From Duganella aquatilis (GTDB lineage: Bacteria > Pseudomonadota > Gammaproteobacteria > Burkholderiales > Burkholderiaceae_D): a DNA stretch of 64,000 bases. The DNA is taken from the NCBI RefSeq assembly GCF_009674565.1, contig NZ_WKJL01000003.1:248001-312000 (forward strand), given 5' to 3'. The position numbers were made by a program, and so were the translations under genes. The notes below the pieces were generated by a model. It made no database searches and was not told the origin of the DNA. It saw only the letters and a list, made by a program, of their open reading frames with translations. Shown here one piece after another: positions 1 to 10,847 of this stretch; position 1 is the stretch's first letter, and the number at the start of each line of letters is the position of its first letter.

Positions 1-2094
<2,094 letters not shown>

Positions 2095-2204
2095 TTTCAT
2101 TCCCTCGTAATCAATCGGTGCTTGGAGTTACTTCCGCCCGTTATTTTAAACCCTCGTCAGCCTATTTGTGCAAACCTTGCCACAGTATTCATCAGTGCTC
2201 TTGT

Positions 2205-2306
2205 CATCATACAACCAAGGGGCGCACCGCCGTGGTGCATGTGTATAGAAATCAACAAGTTAAACGTTTACTAGCAAGGCAGTAGCAGATATGCAGTTGT
2301 ATGATG
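2205..2306. promoter_or_regulatory. Inverted pair of identical 11-bp sites between icd and the MFS gene
   Basis: CATCATACAAC at 2205-2215 and its exact reverse complement GTTGTATGATG at 2296-2306 lie 80 bp apart in the divergent intergenic region. Read in the same sense the two extended sites agree over GTTGTATGATGNC. Sites of the TTGTATGAT type are common for GntR/FCD regulators of sugar-acid metabolism, so this may be a regulator-binding pair controlling the transporter. That assignment is inference; no GntR gene is in the window. The rest of 2095-2352 holds only promoters as far as I can see. Confidence 0.45.
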
Positions 2307-2352
2307 TCCGATATCTGAGCTATGATCGTCGCACCAAAAGTAAGGAGACCGC

Positions 2353-3693
2353 ATGACCACGCAACAACCCCAGGCCACCCGCGTACGGTGGATGATCCTC
2401 GCCATTCTGTTTGCCATCACCACGATTAACTATGCCGACCGCGCCACCATCGCGATCGCCGGCCCCGAGCTCAAAAAGCTGCTGGGCCTCTCCCCTGTAC
2501 AGATGGGCTTCGTGTTTTCCGCGTTTGCCTGGTCCTACGTGCTGGCGCAATTGCCGGGCGGCTGGCTGCTGGACCGCTTCGGTTCCAAGATCACCTATTT
2601 CTTCAGCATCTTCCTGTGGTCGGTCTTCACCATGCTGATGGGCACGGTCGGTTTCCTGTCCGGCGCGGCGGCGGTCACCACGCTGTTCATCCTGCGCCTG
2701 CTGATCGGCGCGGCGGAAGCGCCATCCTTCCCGGGCAACTCGCGCATCGCCTCGGCCTGGTTCCCGACCAACGAGCGCGGCACCGCGGCCGCCATCTTCA
2801 ATTCGGCCCAGTATTTCGCCACCGTGCTGTTCGCACCGATCATGGGCTGGCTGGTGCATACCTTCGGCTGGGAAAGCGTGTTCTTCGTCATGGGCGGCCT
2901 GGGCGTCATCATGGCCTTCGTCTGGCTGAAAACCATCTACGGCCCGAAAGACCACCCGAAAGCCAATGCCGCCGAGATCGCCTATATTGAAGCGGGCGGC
3001 GCGCTGGTGGACCTGGAAAGCAAGGACAAGGTCGCCGCCACCACCAAGCTCGACACCTGGGCCTGCATCCGCCAGCTGCTGGGCAACCGCATGCTGCTGG
3101 GCGTCTACATCGGCCAGTATTGCATCAACACCCTGACCTATTTCTTCCTGACCTGGTTCCCGGTGTACCTGGTGACCGAGCGCCACATGACCATCCTGAA
3201 GGCCGGCTTCGTGGCCGCGCTGCCGGCGGTGGCCGGTTTCCTCGGCGGCGTGCTGGGCGGCGTGATCTCCGACCGCCTGATCAAGTCGGGCAAAACCCTG
3301 TCGGTGGCGCGCAAGACGCCTATCGTCTGCGGCATGCTGCTGTCGATGTCCATGATCATCTGCAACTACGTTGAAGCGGACTGGGTGGTCATCATGGTGA
3401 TGTCGCTGGCCTTCTTCGGCAAGGGCATCGGCGCGCTGGGCTGGGCGGTAGTGGCGGATACCTCGCCGAAAGAAGCGGGCGGCATGAGCGGCGCGCTGTT
3501 CAACACCTTCGGCAACACCGCCGGCATCACCACCCCGATCGTTATCGGCTACATCCTGGAAGCCACCGGTTCGTTCGCCGGCGCGCTGGTGTTCGTCGGC
3601 GCCAATGCGCTGGTGACGGTGCTGTGCTACCTGTTCATGGTCGGCGAGATCAAGCGTTTTGAATTCAAGACGCCCGTGATGCGCGCCATCTGA
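2353..3693 (+). CDS. MFS transporter, ACS (anion:cation symporter) family, sugar-acid type
   Basis: A 446-residue protein with about 12 predicted membrane helices. The N-terminal stretch RATIAIAGPELKK and the loop motif DRFGSK (about residue 77), together with LPGGWLLDRFG, are typical of the ACS family that takes up glucarate, galactarate, galactonate or other organic anions with protons. The start is supported by TAAGGAGA six bases upstream of the ATG. A perfect hairpin follows the stop codon. The substrate cannot be read from sequence; glucarate/galactarate-like is the best guess, consistent with the GntR-like sites upstream. Confidence 0.85.
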   Translation: MTTQQPQATRVRWMILAILFAITTINYADRATIAIAGPELKKLLGLSPVQMGFVFSAFAWSYVLAQLPGGWLLDRFGSKITYFFSIFLWSVFTMLMGTVGFLSGAAAVTTLFILRLLIGAAEAPSFPGNSRIASAWFPTNERGTAAAIFNSAQYFATVLFAPIMGWLVHTFGWESVFFVMGGLGVIMAFVWLKTIYGPKDHPKANAAEIAYIEAGGALVDLESKDKVAATTKLDTWACIRQLLGNRMLLGVYIGQYCINTLTYFFLTWFPVYLVTERHMTILKAGFVAALPAVAGFLGGVLGGVISDRLIKSGKTLSVARKTPIVCGMLLSMSMIICNYVEADWVVIMVMSLAFFGKGIGALGWAVVADTSPKEAGGMSGALFNTFGNTAGITTPIVIGYILEATGSFAGALVFVGANALVTVLCYLFMVGEIKRFEFKTPVMRAI

Positions 3694-3708
3694 TTGCCCT
3701 TGCCACTT

Positions 3709-3736
3709 CGGCGATGTTCCCACGGGGACATCGCCG
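3709..3736. terminator. Hairpin between two convergent genes, probable bidirectional terminator
   Basis: CGGCGATGT at 3709-3717 pairs perfectly with ACATCGCCG at 3728-3736, with further C:G pairs inside. It sits between the convergent stop codons of the MFS gene (3693) and the hydrolase gene (3745). No long T-run follows on either strand, so it could also be only a transcript-end stabilising hairpin. Confidence 0.5.
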
Positions 3737-3744
3737 ATGCCGTG

Positions 3745-4653
3745 TTAGCCGCCGAATACGGCGCGCACGCTGATTTCATGTGAAAAGCCATGCTGCTGGA
3801 GAATATCCACCAGCTCCGCCGGCGCGCCGCCAAGGCGCAGGTTTTCCGCGATCCAGCCTTGCCACTCCGGCGTCATCTCCACCGATTCTTCTTCCAGCGC
3901 GATGCCGGCGATGATTTTCGCCAGCAAGGCGTTGATGCGCTTGGTGTCGATCAGGTGCTGCACCACCGGATGGCCGGAATACGGAAACGGATACAGCGTG
4001 CAGCTGCCCAGCGCCGCCAGCCGGTGCGCGTGCATGGCGTCGAGGTTGACGGCTTCGGTGCTGTCGGGCTGGTCCGGCCGGGTGCCGAACAGGATATGCA
4101 TGTCCGGCAGCGCGCCGGCCCTGCTGCGGCCCAGCGCCTGCAGATCGTCGTAGCCGGACGGCGGCGGATTGGTCGCCAGGTCGCGCATCACCGACAGCCA
4201 GCGCCGCTCGTGGTACAGCAGGGCCTGCGCCGGATCGAGGAAAGACAGCGGCCCGAAGGCGACCACCTGCTGCACGCCGAGCAGCATGCCGTACATCAGC
4301 GCCGCATACGCCCCCATCGACTGGCCGATGGTGACCACCCTGCTGGGCCGGATCTCGCGGATCAGCGCGCGCAGGCCGTCGGCCGTTTCGTCGGGATGCG
4401 CGCCGAGGCCGTCGATCTTGCGGTGATACCAGCTGTTGCCGGAATCGCGCACCAGGATCTTGTTGATGTGCCGTCCGCTATTCTGCTCCAGCTTTTTCAG
4501 CCGGCCGTAGAAATCGAAATCCGGCCGCTTGTCCCAGGCCACGAAGCCGAACGCGATCACCAGCAGCTCGCCGGGCGCCACGCGGTCGACCAGCACATCC
4601 TCGGTGCTGGTCCTGACGTGGCGGTTGTCGAGTGCGGGGAGATCGTTAAGCAT
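3745..4653 (-). CDS. Alpha/beta-hydrolase-fold protein
   Basis: A 302-residue protein with the nucleophile elbow GQSMG (inside VVTIGQSMGAYAALMYG, about residue 120) and a late histidine in PYSGHPVVQHL, consistent with a Ser-His serine-hydrolase triad. The C-terminal 40 residues (EWQGWIAENLRLGG...LVDILQQHGF) form a separate helical module that I recognise from the N-termini of some oxygenase-type proteins in related bacteria; its role is unknown to me. The start codon overlaps the end of the upstream GGDEF/EAL gene by 8 bases and has no clear ribosome site, so it is probably translationally coupled and is the last gene of the porin1 operon. Substrate unknown. Confidence 0.7.
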   Translation of the reverse strand: MLNDLPALDNRHVRTSTEDVLVDRVAPGELLVIAFGFVAWDKRPDFDFYGRLKKLEQNSGRHINKILVRDSGNSWYHRKIDGLGAHPDETADGLRALIREIRPSRVVTIGQSMGAYAALMYGMLLGVQQVVAFGPLSFLDPAQALLYHERRWLSVMRDLATNPPPSGYDDLQALGRSRAGALPDMHILFGTRPDQPDSTEAVNLDAMHAHRLAALGSCTLYPFPYSGHPVVQHLIDTKRINALLAKIIAGIALEEESVEMTPEWQGWIAENLRLGGAPAELVDILQQHGFSHEISVRAVFGG

Positions 4654-7267
4654 GGAGGGAAGCGTACCCTACCATGCTGTCAGCGTCCAGTATCGGCGCC
4701 GGTCGGTCGAACAAATAGCCCTGGAAGGCGGTGCAGCCGATCGCCTCCAGCGCGCTCCACTGCTCCCGCGTTTCCACGCCTTCCGCCACCACCGCCAGGT
4801 CCAGGCTGTAGGCCAGGTTGACGATGGCGCGCACGATGCTGGCGGCGTGGCGCGAATGCAGCATGTCCTGCACGAAGGAACGGTCGATCTTCAGCTGGTC
4901 GATCGGCAGCAGCTTCAGGTAACGCAGCGAGGAGTAGCCGGTGCCAAAATCGTCCAGCGCGAAGCCGACGCCGTGCCCCCGCAGCGCGGCCATTTTGCCG
5001 ATGACATCGTCCATATCGGTCAGCAGCATGCTCTCGGTCAGTTCCAGCTTCAGCAGGCGCGGGTCGGCGCCGGTGCGCTGCAACACCATCAGCACCTGGT
5101 CGATGAAGCCGGGCTGCCGGAACTGCCGGGCGCTGACATTCACCGCCATCGTCAGGTGCGCGGTTTGCGCCGAAGCGGCCCAGTGCACCAGCTGCAAGCA
5201 GGCCGCTTCCAGCACCCATTCGCCCAGTTCCAGGATCAGCTCGGACTTCTCGGCCTGCGGAATGAACTCGGTCGGACCGATTTCTCCGCGCTGCGGATGC
5301 GCCCAGCGCAACAGCGCCTCCACCCCGGTCACCCGCGCCGCGCGGTCGACCACCGGCTGGTAGCTCAGGTAGAGCTGCTGGCGGATCAGGGCCAGCCGCA
5401 AATCGGCTTCCAGCGCCGCCGACGCGTCCAGCGCCTGCTGCATGCGCGGATCGAAGAAGCGCCAGGTGGCGCGGCCGTCGGCCTTGGCTTCGTACATGGC
5501 CATGTCGGCATGCCGCAACAGGTCGCCGATGGCGTGCGGGCCGGCGCCGAACAGCACCACGCCGATGCTGGGCGTGGTCCGCACGTCATGGCCGTCCAGC
5601 ACGTAGGCGCTGCTGAGCGCCTCCAGCACCTTGGACGCCACCGACGCCGCGCCCGCCGTGGCGGCGCCCTCGTCCTCGCCCAGGTCTTCCAGCAGGATGA
5701 CAAATTCGTCGCCGCCCAGGCGCGCCACGGTATCGCTCGACCGCGTGACCTGCTGCAGCCGTTGCGCCACCATTTGCAGCAGGTAGTCGCCCATGTCGTG
5801 CCCCATGGTGTCGTTCAGCGCCTTGAAGTTGTCGAGGTCGATGAACAGCACCGCGCCGTGGTTGGCCGTGCGCGCCGACTTGGCGATGGCGTGGTTCAGG
5901 CGGTCCATCAGCAGGCGGCGGTTCGGCAGCTGGGTCAGACCGTCGTAGAACGCCAGATGCGCGATCCTGGCTTCCGCTTCCTTGCGGTTGCTGATGTCCA
6001 TGCGCGTGCCGAGCATGCGCAGCGGCGCGCCGTCGGCGCCGCGTTCGACGATCTTGCCGCGGCTTTGCAGCCAGACCCAGTGGCCGCCACGATGACGGAT
6101 GCGATACTCGATATCGTAGCGCTGGCTGTTGCCAGCCAGGTGTTCCGCCAGGGCGATGTCCAGTCCCGGCAAATCCTCGGGATGGATCTGCTGGCGCCAG
6201 TCGTTCAGCGCCTCCTTGTCGTCGCTGGTATAGCCCAGCATTTCGGCGCCGCGCACGTCCACGCTGCGGAAGTCGGCGCCCATGTCCCATTCCCACAGGC
6301 CGAGGCTGGCGCCGTCCAGCGCCGCCTCGACTTTTTGCGCGGACGCGCTTTGCGCATCGGCCCAGGCGCGCGCCGCATCCTCGTGGACGCGGCGACGGCG
6401 CTGCAACACGGCCATGCTGACGCCGGCGGTCGCGGCAAACAGCAGCCAGGCCAGGCCGCAGGTCCACGCCTGCCGGTGCCAGCCGGCGTCGATCACCGCC
6501 TGGCTGCGGCCCAGGCTCACCACCAGCGCGCGGTCCAGCCGCAGCCCCGCCAGCCGCATCGAGCGCTGCACCACCAGCCGCCGCTCGCCGGCGCCGGTGG
6601 TGCCGGCCAGCACGCTCTCGGCCAGCCGGCTGCCGAGATGACGGCGCACGAAGGTGTCGGCAATGGCGGCCTCGCGCCGCATCGCCACCGGATCGGCCGG
6701 CACGTACAGCATGCGGCGGCCGCTGTTTTCGGTGATGGCGCTGTTCATGTCGGGCGCGTACAGCGCCGAGCGCATGACGGCGTCCAGGTAGGCCGGATTC
6801 AGAACCGCGCTCACGGCGCCGCCGCCGGGCGCCGCCATGGTCAGCTTGAGATTGAACACGCCGGGCGCGACTTCATACGGCAGCGACATGTACAGCATAT
6901 CCGGATCGCTGACGGCCGGCTCCGCCGTCGTCAACACTTCCAGCGCGCGCACGCCGGGCACGGCGCGCTCCAGCGATTGCAGCAGGATGCGCCGGCAATC
7001 GTTGCCGCAGGCGCTATCGGCCGCCAGCGTACGGCGCGCGCTGTTGAGCGCGCTGCGCACGCCTTCCAGCTGGTGCGTCAGGTTTTCATCGATGATCAGG
7101 GCCTGCAGGCGCATGCGTTCGACGTTGGAAGCGATCAGCAGCTGGCGCTCGTTCCAGACGAAGTAGCCCATCATCACCCCGGTCAGCACCAGCAGCGCGC
7201 CGAACATCGTCCATTCGGCCTTGGCCGTGCGAAACACCTGGTGCTTGCGGTCTTGACGTTCAAACAT
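4646..7267 (-). CDS. Membrane-bound PAS-GGDEF-EAL protein (cyclic-di-GMP synthesis/breakdown)
   Basis: 873 residues. Layout: helix 19-38, periplasmic domain about 39-270 with a CxxxC pair near residue 85, second helix about 275-293, PAS about 319-435, GGDEF about 440-600, EAL about 620-860. The cyclase signature RLGGDEFVILL is intact and preceded by RSSD, a good RxxD inhibitory site. The EAL part keeps EALLRW, NVSARQ, ELTES, DDFGTGYSSL, LKIDRSFV and AEGVET, so both activities may be functional. AGAGGAG precedes the ATG. The start overlaps the FAD monooxygenase stop by 8 bases and the end overlaps the hydrolase start, tying c-di-GMP signalling to the catabolic operon. Confidence 0.92.
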   Translation of the reverse strand: MFERQDRKHQVFRTAKAEWTMFGALLVLTGVMMGYFVWNERQLLIASNVERMRLQALIIDENLTHQLEGVRSALNSARRTLAADSACGNDCRRILLQSLERAVPGVRALEVLTTAEPAVSDPDMLYMSLPYEVAPGVFNLKLTMAAPGGGAVSAVLNPAYLDAVMRSALYAPDMNSAITENSGRRMLYVPADPVAMRREAAIADTFVRRHLGSRLAESVLAGTTGAGERRLVVQRSMRLAGLRLDRALVVSLGRSQAVIDAGWHRQAWTCGLAWLLFAATAGVSMAVLQRRRRVHEDAARAWADAQSASAQKVEAALDGASLGLWEWDMGADFRSVDVRGAEMLGYTSDDKEALNDWRQQIHPEDLPGLDIALAEHLAGNSQRYDIEYRIRHRGGHWVWLQSRGKIVERGADGAPLRMLGTRMDISNRKEAEARIAHLAFYDGLTQLPNRRLLMDRLNHAIAKSARTANHGAVLFIDLDNFKALNDTMGHDMGDYLLQMVAQRLQQVTRSSDTVARLGGDEFVILLEDLGEDEGAATAGAASVASKVLEALSSAYVLDGHDVRTTPSIGVVLFGAGPHAIGDLLRHADMAMYEAKADGRATWRFFDPRMQQALDASAALEADLRLALIRQQLYLSYQPVVDRAARVTGVEALLRWAHPQRGEIGPTEFIPQAEKSELILELGEWVLEAACLQLVHWAASAQTAHLTMAVNVSARQFRQPGFIDQVLMVLQRTGADPRLLKLELTESMLLTDMDDVIGKMAALRGHGVGFALDDFGTGYSSLRYLKLLPIDQLKIDRSFVQDMLHSRHAASIVRAIVNLAYSLDLAVVAEGVETREQWSALEAIGCTAFQGYLFDRPAPILDADSMVGYASLHA

Positions 7268-8414
7268 GGTCGCTCCTCTGTGCTTGTATGTTCATGATGC
7301 GGTTGCCCGCTTCGATGCCGCGCTGCACCAGCCCTTGCCCGGCCGGCAGCTGCGACTGTTCCCAACGCGCCAGCGCCGCGTCGATGCCTTCATCGCGCAA
7401 CAGCTCGGCCAGCACGCGCGCGTTGGCGGCGGCCTTGGCGGCGCCGCCGGCCGTGTGCGGCCGTGCGATGAAGGCGGCGTCGCCCAGCAGGATCGCGCGG
7501 CCGAACACCATGCGCGGCACTGCCAGATCGATGATGGTCTGGATGAAGGGCTTGTCCGTGGCCGCGATCAGTTGCTGGAACACCGGCGCCAGCAGCATTT
7601 GCGCATCCTCGCGCAGCGCCGCGGCATCGCGCGGCTTGACGGCGCCCGGCGCCACCGAGAAACGCCGCAGCGTGCCGCCGGCGTCCGTCATCAAGCGGCA
7701 CAGCTGCGCGCCGGCGGCAACCTTGCGATACCAGACCCAGTTCCAGCGCCGCTTGCCCGGCTGCATGGATTCGTCGCGGCCGGGCACCATGTATTCCAGC
7801 AGCATGTGGCCATCGCCGTGCTGGAAGGCGAACACGCCCTGCAGCAGATCGCGCACCGACGCCGCCACCTGCGCCTCCGGCACCAGGCCGCGCCACGCCA
7901 CGTAGCCGGCATACGTCGGCGCCAGCCCCGGCAGCAGCTGCGCGCGCACGGCGGACGACGGCCCATCGGCGCCAATCAGCAGGTCGCCGCTGGCCTGGCG
8001 TCCGCTGGCGAAATGCGCCGTGACGCGGCCATCCTGCTGCGCGAAGCGCACCAGCTGTTCATTGCCGTGCACCAGCCCGGCGGGAAGCCCGCGCTTCAGG
8101 ATGCCGTACAGCAGATTCCACGACGACTGCGCCTGCGGCGAGTGGCTGCGCTGCACCACCTCGCCGGCCTTATTCAAAAATATGCGGTCGCCGGACGGCA
8201 CGCCGATGGCGCCGCCGGCATTCAGGCCGGCAAATTCGATGGCCGCCAGCACATCCGGCTGCAACACCAGGCCGCCGCCGCGTCCGCTCAACTCGCTTGC
8301 CGAGCGCTCGAACACCTCCACCTCCCAGCCGATGGCGCGCAAGGCGGTGGCGGCGAACAGGCCGCTCAGCGAGCCGCCGATAATGAGCGCGCGTGGCGAC
8401 TCCCGGTTGCCCAT
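7260..8414 (-). CDS. FAD-dependent aromatic-ring monooxygenase 1 (2,6-dihydroxypyridine-hydroxylase-like)
   Basis: 384 residues when started at the ATG at 8414, which follows GGGAG; the open frame extends further upstream but that part overlaps the porin. Motifs of class A flavin hydroxylases are present: IIGGSLSGLFAAT near the N-terminus, LLIGADGPSSAVR, and RAILLGDAAFIARPHTAGG in the middle. The APTYAGYVAWRGLV segment and overall arrangement recall 2,6-dihydroxypyridine 3-monooxygenase. It is paralogous to the monooxygenase at 19970-21181. It lies 13 bases after the porin stop and overlaps the GGDEF/EAL start by 8, so it is in one operon with them. Substrate is inferred only as an aromatic or N-heteroaromatic phenol. 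Confidence 0.82.
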   Translation of the reverse strand: MGNRESPRALIIGGSLSGLFAATALRAIGWEVEVFERSASELSGRGGGLVLQPDVLAAIEFAGLNAGGAIGVPSGDRIFLNKAGEVVQRSHSPQAQSSWNLLYGILKRGLPAGLVHGNEQLVRFAQQDGRVTAHFASGRQASGDLLIGADGPSSAVRAQLLPGLAPTYAGYVAWRGLVPEAQVAASVRDLLQGVFAFQHGDGHMLLEYMVPGRDESMQPGKRRWNWVWYRKVAAGAQLCRLMTDAGGTLRRFSVAPGAVKPRDAAALREDAQMLLAPVFQQLIAATDKPFIQTIIDLAVPRMVFGRAILLGDAAFIARPHTAGGAAKAAANARVLAELLRDEGIDAALARWEQSQLPAGQGLVQRGIEAGNRIMNIQAQRSDHV

Positions 8415-8427
8415 GGCTGCTCTCCCG

Positions 8428-9456
8428 TCAGAATTTATGGCGCATGCCGAGCGCGCAGGTATGCGCCCGGTTGGCCGTGCTGAGGCGGTCCGTCTGCAGC
8501 ACCGCGTACAGCTCGGTGCGCGGCGACGCGGTGTAGTTGTAGCCCACGGCGCCGGTGTTGCGCCGCGTGTCGGCCAGACCGTCGCCGGTGTTGCGCGTCT
8601 GCGCCCAGGACGCCATGAGGTTGCCGCTGCCGGCCGGCACGGACACGCCGAGCTGGCCGGTGCGGGCGGCGACCTGCGGCACGGCGCCCAGCGCGACGTT
8701 GTACGAGGCGTAGGCGCTCCAGCCGTCGAAACGGTAGCTGCCGCCGGCGAAATAGCTGGCCTGCTGCGACTGGCCGGGCGTCGCCACCGCCTGCCCCACC
8801 CGCACATTCTGGGCCGACAGGAAGGCCGTCAGCGCGCCGTCCGCATAACTGAGCATGGCGCCCAGGTTGCCGGTCCCCGTGCCATACCGCGTTTCGCCAA
8901 GCGCGCCATACACTGCCGCCTTGAAGTTGCCGAGCGCCGGGCTGGTGTAGACAATCGCGTTGTCCCAGCTGGTGTCGCCGTACACCGTGCGCCCGGTCGC
9001 CGGCCCCCACAGCTGCGCCAGCAGGGGCGCCAGCCGGATCGAGCCGCCAAAGGGATTCGATTGCGCCGTCGCCAGGAACGCCGGATCGAGTACGCGTCCC
9101 AGCTTGACTTCGCCGTAGCGCGTCCGCAGGCCGACATAGGCATTGCGGGCGAACATGGCGTCGTTGGGCGCGCGGCCCGCCGTGCCGCTGTCGACCTGGA
9201 TATACGATTCCAGCGCATAGATCACCTTCACGCCCTGCCCCACATCCTCGGCGCCGGCGATGCCCCAGAACGACGTCTGCATGCCGCCGCTGTTGACCGA
9301 CAGCGTGGACGGCCCGGCGCCGCTGATCTGCGACGGACCGGCCCACACATCCAGCACGCCGTAGAAGCTGGTGGAGGACTGCGCATGGGCGTTGGCGGCA
9401 AGCAGTGCGGCCGGCATCGCCGTCAACATGCCCGCTTGCTTGAAACGTCGTTTCAT
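8428..9456 (-). CDS. Outer-membrane porin 1 (Gram-negative trimeric porin family)
   Basis: 342 residues with a signal peptide ending ANAHA, then the typical porin opening SSTSFYGVLDVWAG and a C-terminal beta-strand ending in phenylalanine (GMRHKF). Internal motifs NSGGMQTSFWG, FARNAYVGL and RLGRVLD-type segments match the OmpC-like porin_4 family of betaproteobacteria. AAAGG precedes the ATG. It shares long blocks with the porin at 17046-18068 (ATAQSNPFGGSIRLAPLLAQ, TVYGDTSWDNAI), so the two are paralogs. First gene of the porin1-monooxygenase1-GGDEF/EAL-hydrolase operon, with the shared island palindrome 18 bases before its start. Confidence 0.92.
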   Translation of the reverse strand: MKRRFKQAGMLTAMPAALLAANAHAQSSTSFYGVLDVWAGPSQISGAGPSTLSVNSGGMQTSFWGIAGAEDVGQGVKVIYALESYIQVDSGTAGRAPNDAMFARNAYVGLRTRYGEVKLGRVLDPAFLATAQSNPFGGSIRLAPLLAQLWGPATGRTVYGDTSWDNAIVYTSPALGNFKAAVYGALGETRYGTGTGNLGAMLSYADGALTAFLSAQNVRVGQAVATPGQSQQASYFAGGSYRFDGWSAYASYNVALGAVPQVAARTGQLGVSVPAGSGNLMASWAQTRNTGDGLADTRRNTGAVGYNYTASPRTELYAVLQTDRLSTANRAHTCALGMRHKF

Positions 9457-9476
9457 GACGAACCTTTCTTTAATTG

Positions 9477-9486
9477 ATCGAATGAT
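9477..9486. promoter_or_regulatory. Island operator site A (porin 1 promoter)
   Basis: ATCGAATGAT matches the core ATCRNNYGAT found at seven promoters in this island. It lies about 20 bases upstream of the porin ATG. On the minus strand a TTGCCA -35-like box (plus coordinates 9493-9498) precedes it. An A9 run at 9499-9507 (T9 on the transcribed strand) just after the upstream gene suggests that transcription from above ends here and porin 1 has its own promoter. Confidence 0.55.
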
Positions 9487-9510
9487 TACTTGCTTGGCAA
9501 AAAAAAAGCG

Positions 9511-10044
9511 TCACCGCGCCGCCAGCTGGCGGGCGAAGCGCAGCGCCTCGCCCTGGATGCGCTCCACGCTGGCCACGGAACGCTGCGCGACCTCGATGTT
9601 TCGCTGTGCGATTTGCCGCATGCCGTGCATGGCCTGCACCAGCGTGCCCAGTTCCCGCTGGTCGCTGAATGGCAGGCGTGCAAGCCGTTCGACCTCCACC
9701 GTCACCACCAGGATGCGCGCCGCCAGGTCGTCCAGGTTGGTCACATGCGCAACCGGCACCCCGATGCCGCGTCGCCAGGCCGGTTCGCGGCCGTCCACCA
9801 GCGTGCCGATATCCAGCGCAGCCCGGGTTGCCCGGCGGGCGATGCGCCGGACTGCGTCCAGCGACGCCTGTTTGTCGTGGCGCGACTGCAACTGCATGGT
9901 TTGATGATTCGATTCCACGGTCCGCTGCGAGATCTCCGCAATGCGCCGGAGCAGCAGGTTGCTTTCGGTGAGCAGTTCGGCGCCGCGCACGGAAAGTTCG
10001 ATGGCGCGCGACAGGCGGCGCTGGCGAGGTGCGCAGGCGGTCAT
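9511..10044 (-). CDS. Helical protein of unknown function
   Basis: 177 residues, rich in Arg, Ala and Leu and predicted almost wholly alpha-helical (for example QRNIEVAQRSVASVERIQGE); no signal peptide or membrane helix. I do not recognise the family; the amphipathic helices distantly recall phasin-like proteins, a weak guess. Its ATG overlaps the stop of the luciferase-like gene (ATGA), so the two are translationally coupled and probably made together. A T9 run follows its stop codon on the coding strand and may help end transcription before the porin gene. Confidence 0.55.
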   Translation of the reverse strand: MTACAPRQRRLSRAIELSVRGAELLTESNLLLRRIAEISQRTVESNHQTMQLQSRHDKQASLDAVRRIARRATRAALDIGTLVDGREPAWRRGIGVPVAHVTNLDDLAARILVVTVEVERLARLPFSDQRELGTLVQAMHGMRQIAQRNIEVAQRSVASVERIQGEALRFARQLAAR

Positions 10045-10742
10045 GGCGCCACGCCCAGCGGCAGGCGCGGCAGCACCTCGGTGCCCAGTTCGTCCAGCAC
10101 ATCCAGCACCGGCCGGCCATTGCGCACCAGGTGCACGAGAAGATGCCCGACGCCGGATTCGGCCAGCCGCTCAAGCTCGGCGGACAGCGCGATGCGGCCG
10201 CCGCGAAAGCCCTGCCCGGACTGCTGCGCCGGCGCGCCGGCGCGTTCATCGAGTTCCAGGTACAGCTGGCGCACCACCGGCTGCAGATCCGCCCGGCCGT
10301 CGATATGCAGCACCGGCACCCGCTCCGCGCCCTGTTCCGCCAGCATGGCTTCCAGGTGCAGGCGCGCCGGTTCGGAGTCGTCCGCCAGGGCGGCGCCCAG
10401 CACGCAACGGCCGCCGCTCATGCGCTGCAGCGAGCGGACCGCGCCCAGCCATGGCGGCATGCCGTGACGCGGCAGGTCCAGCCGGGCGGCCAGCGCGACG
10501 CCCGGCGCCGCGGCGCCGATAGCCGCCAGCCATACAAAGGGATCGTCAAGGATTGCATCACCGGCATCCGGCGACGACTGGCTGGCCCACAAGGCGGCAA
10601 AGCCGTAGCGGTCGGCGCGCCTGGCCACCGCCAGTTCGATCGCCACGTCGGCAGGCTGGCCCGGCTTGCGCGCCGCCGGCGTCATCAGTCCCATCGTCAT
10701 GCAGCCGCTCTGGAACAGCTTGGGGTAGACAGGGTTGGTCAT
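10041..10742 (-). CDS. Shortened luciferase-like monooxygenase (LLM) family protein
   Basis: 233 residues if started at the ATG at 10742, which has AAGGA eight bases upstream; an ATG three codons earlier touches that site and is less likely. The first 125 residues (GLMTPAARKPGQPADVAIEL, RRADRYGFAALWASQS, RSLQRMSGGRCVLGAA) follow the LLM fold of flavin-dependent monooxygenases, but the central region normally needed to complete the TIM barrel is missing and a C-terminal piece (ELERLAESGVGHLLVHLV) follows directly. Usual length is 300-360. It may be a flavin-binding non-enzymatic or reduced form. Followed by the coupled helical gene. Confidence 0.6.
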   Translation of the reverse strand: MTNPVYPKLFQSGCMTMGLMTPAARKPGQPADVAIELAVARRADRYGFAALWASQSSPDAGDAILDDPFVWLAAIGAAAPGVALAARLDLPRHGMPPWLGAVRSLQRMSGGRCVLGAALADDSEPARLHLEAMLAEQGAERVPVLHIDGRADLQPVVRQLYLELDERAGAPAQQSGQGFRGGRIALSAELERLAESGVGHLLVHLVRNGRPVLDVLDELGTEVLPRLPLGVAP

Positions 10743-10847
10743 GGCGCACATCCTTGGGGTTAGGGATGTGGCAAGTCTAGGGGAAGGTCAGGCCAGGGAG
10801 AATCCCACCGCGGCCGAAATCACCTTTGCGCGGATCGCAAAGCCAGC

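Noticed and set aside
4529..7297. A 922-codon open frame on the plus strand
   Set aside because: Antisense to the GGDEF/EAL gene, whose domains are unmistakable; the plus frame is Arg/Gln/His/Ala-rich without domains.
8415..8807. N-terminal extension of FAD monooxygenase 1
   Set aside because: The frame is open but overlaps the porin end; the flavin motif begins just after the ATG at 8414, which has a good ribosome site.
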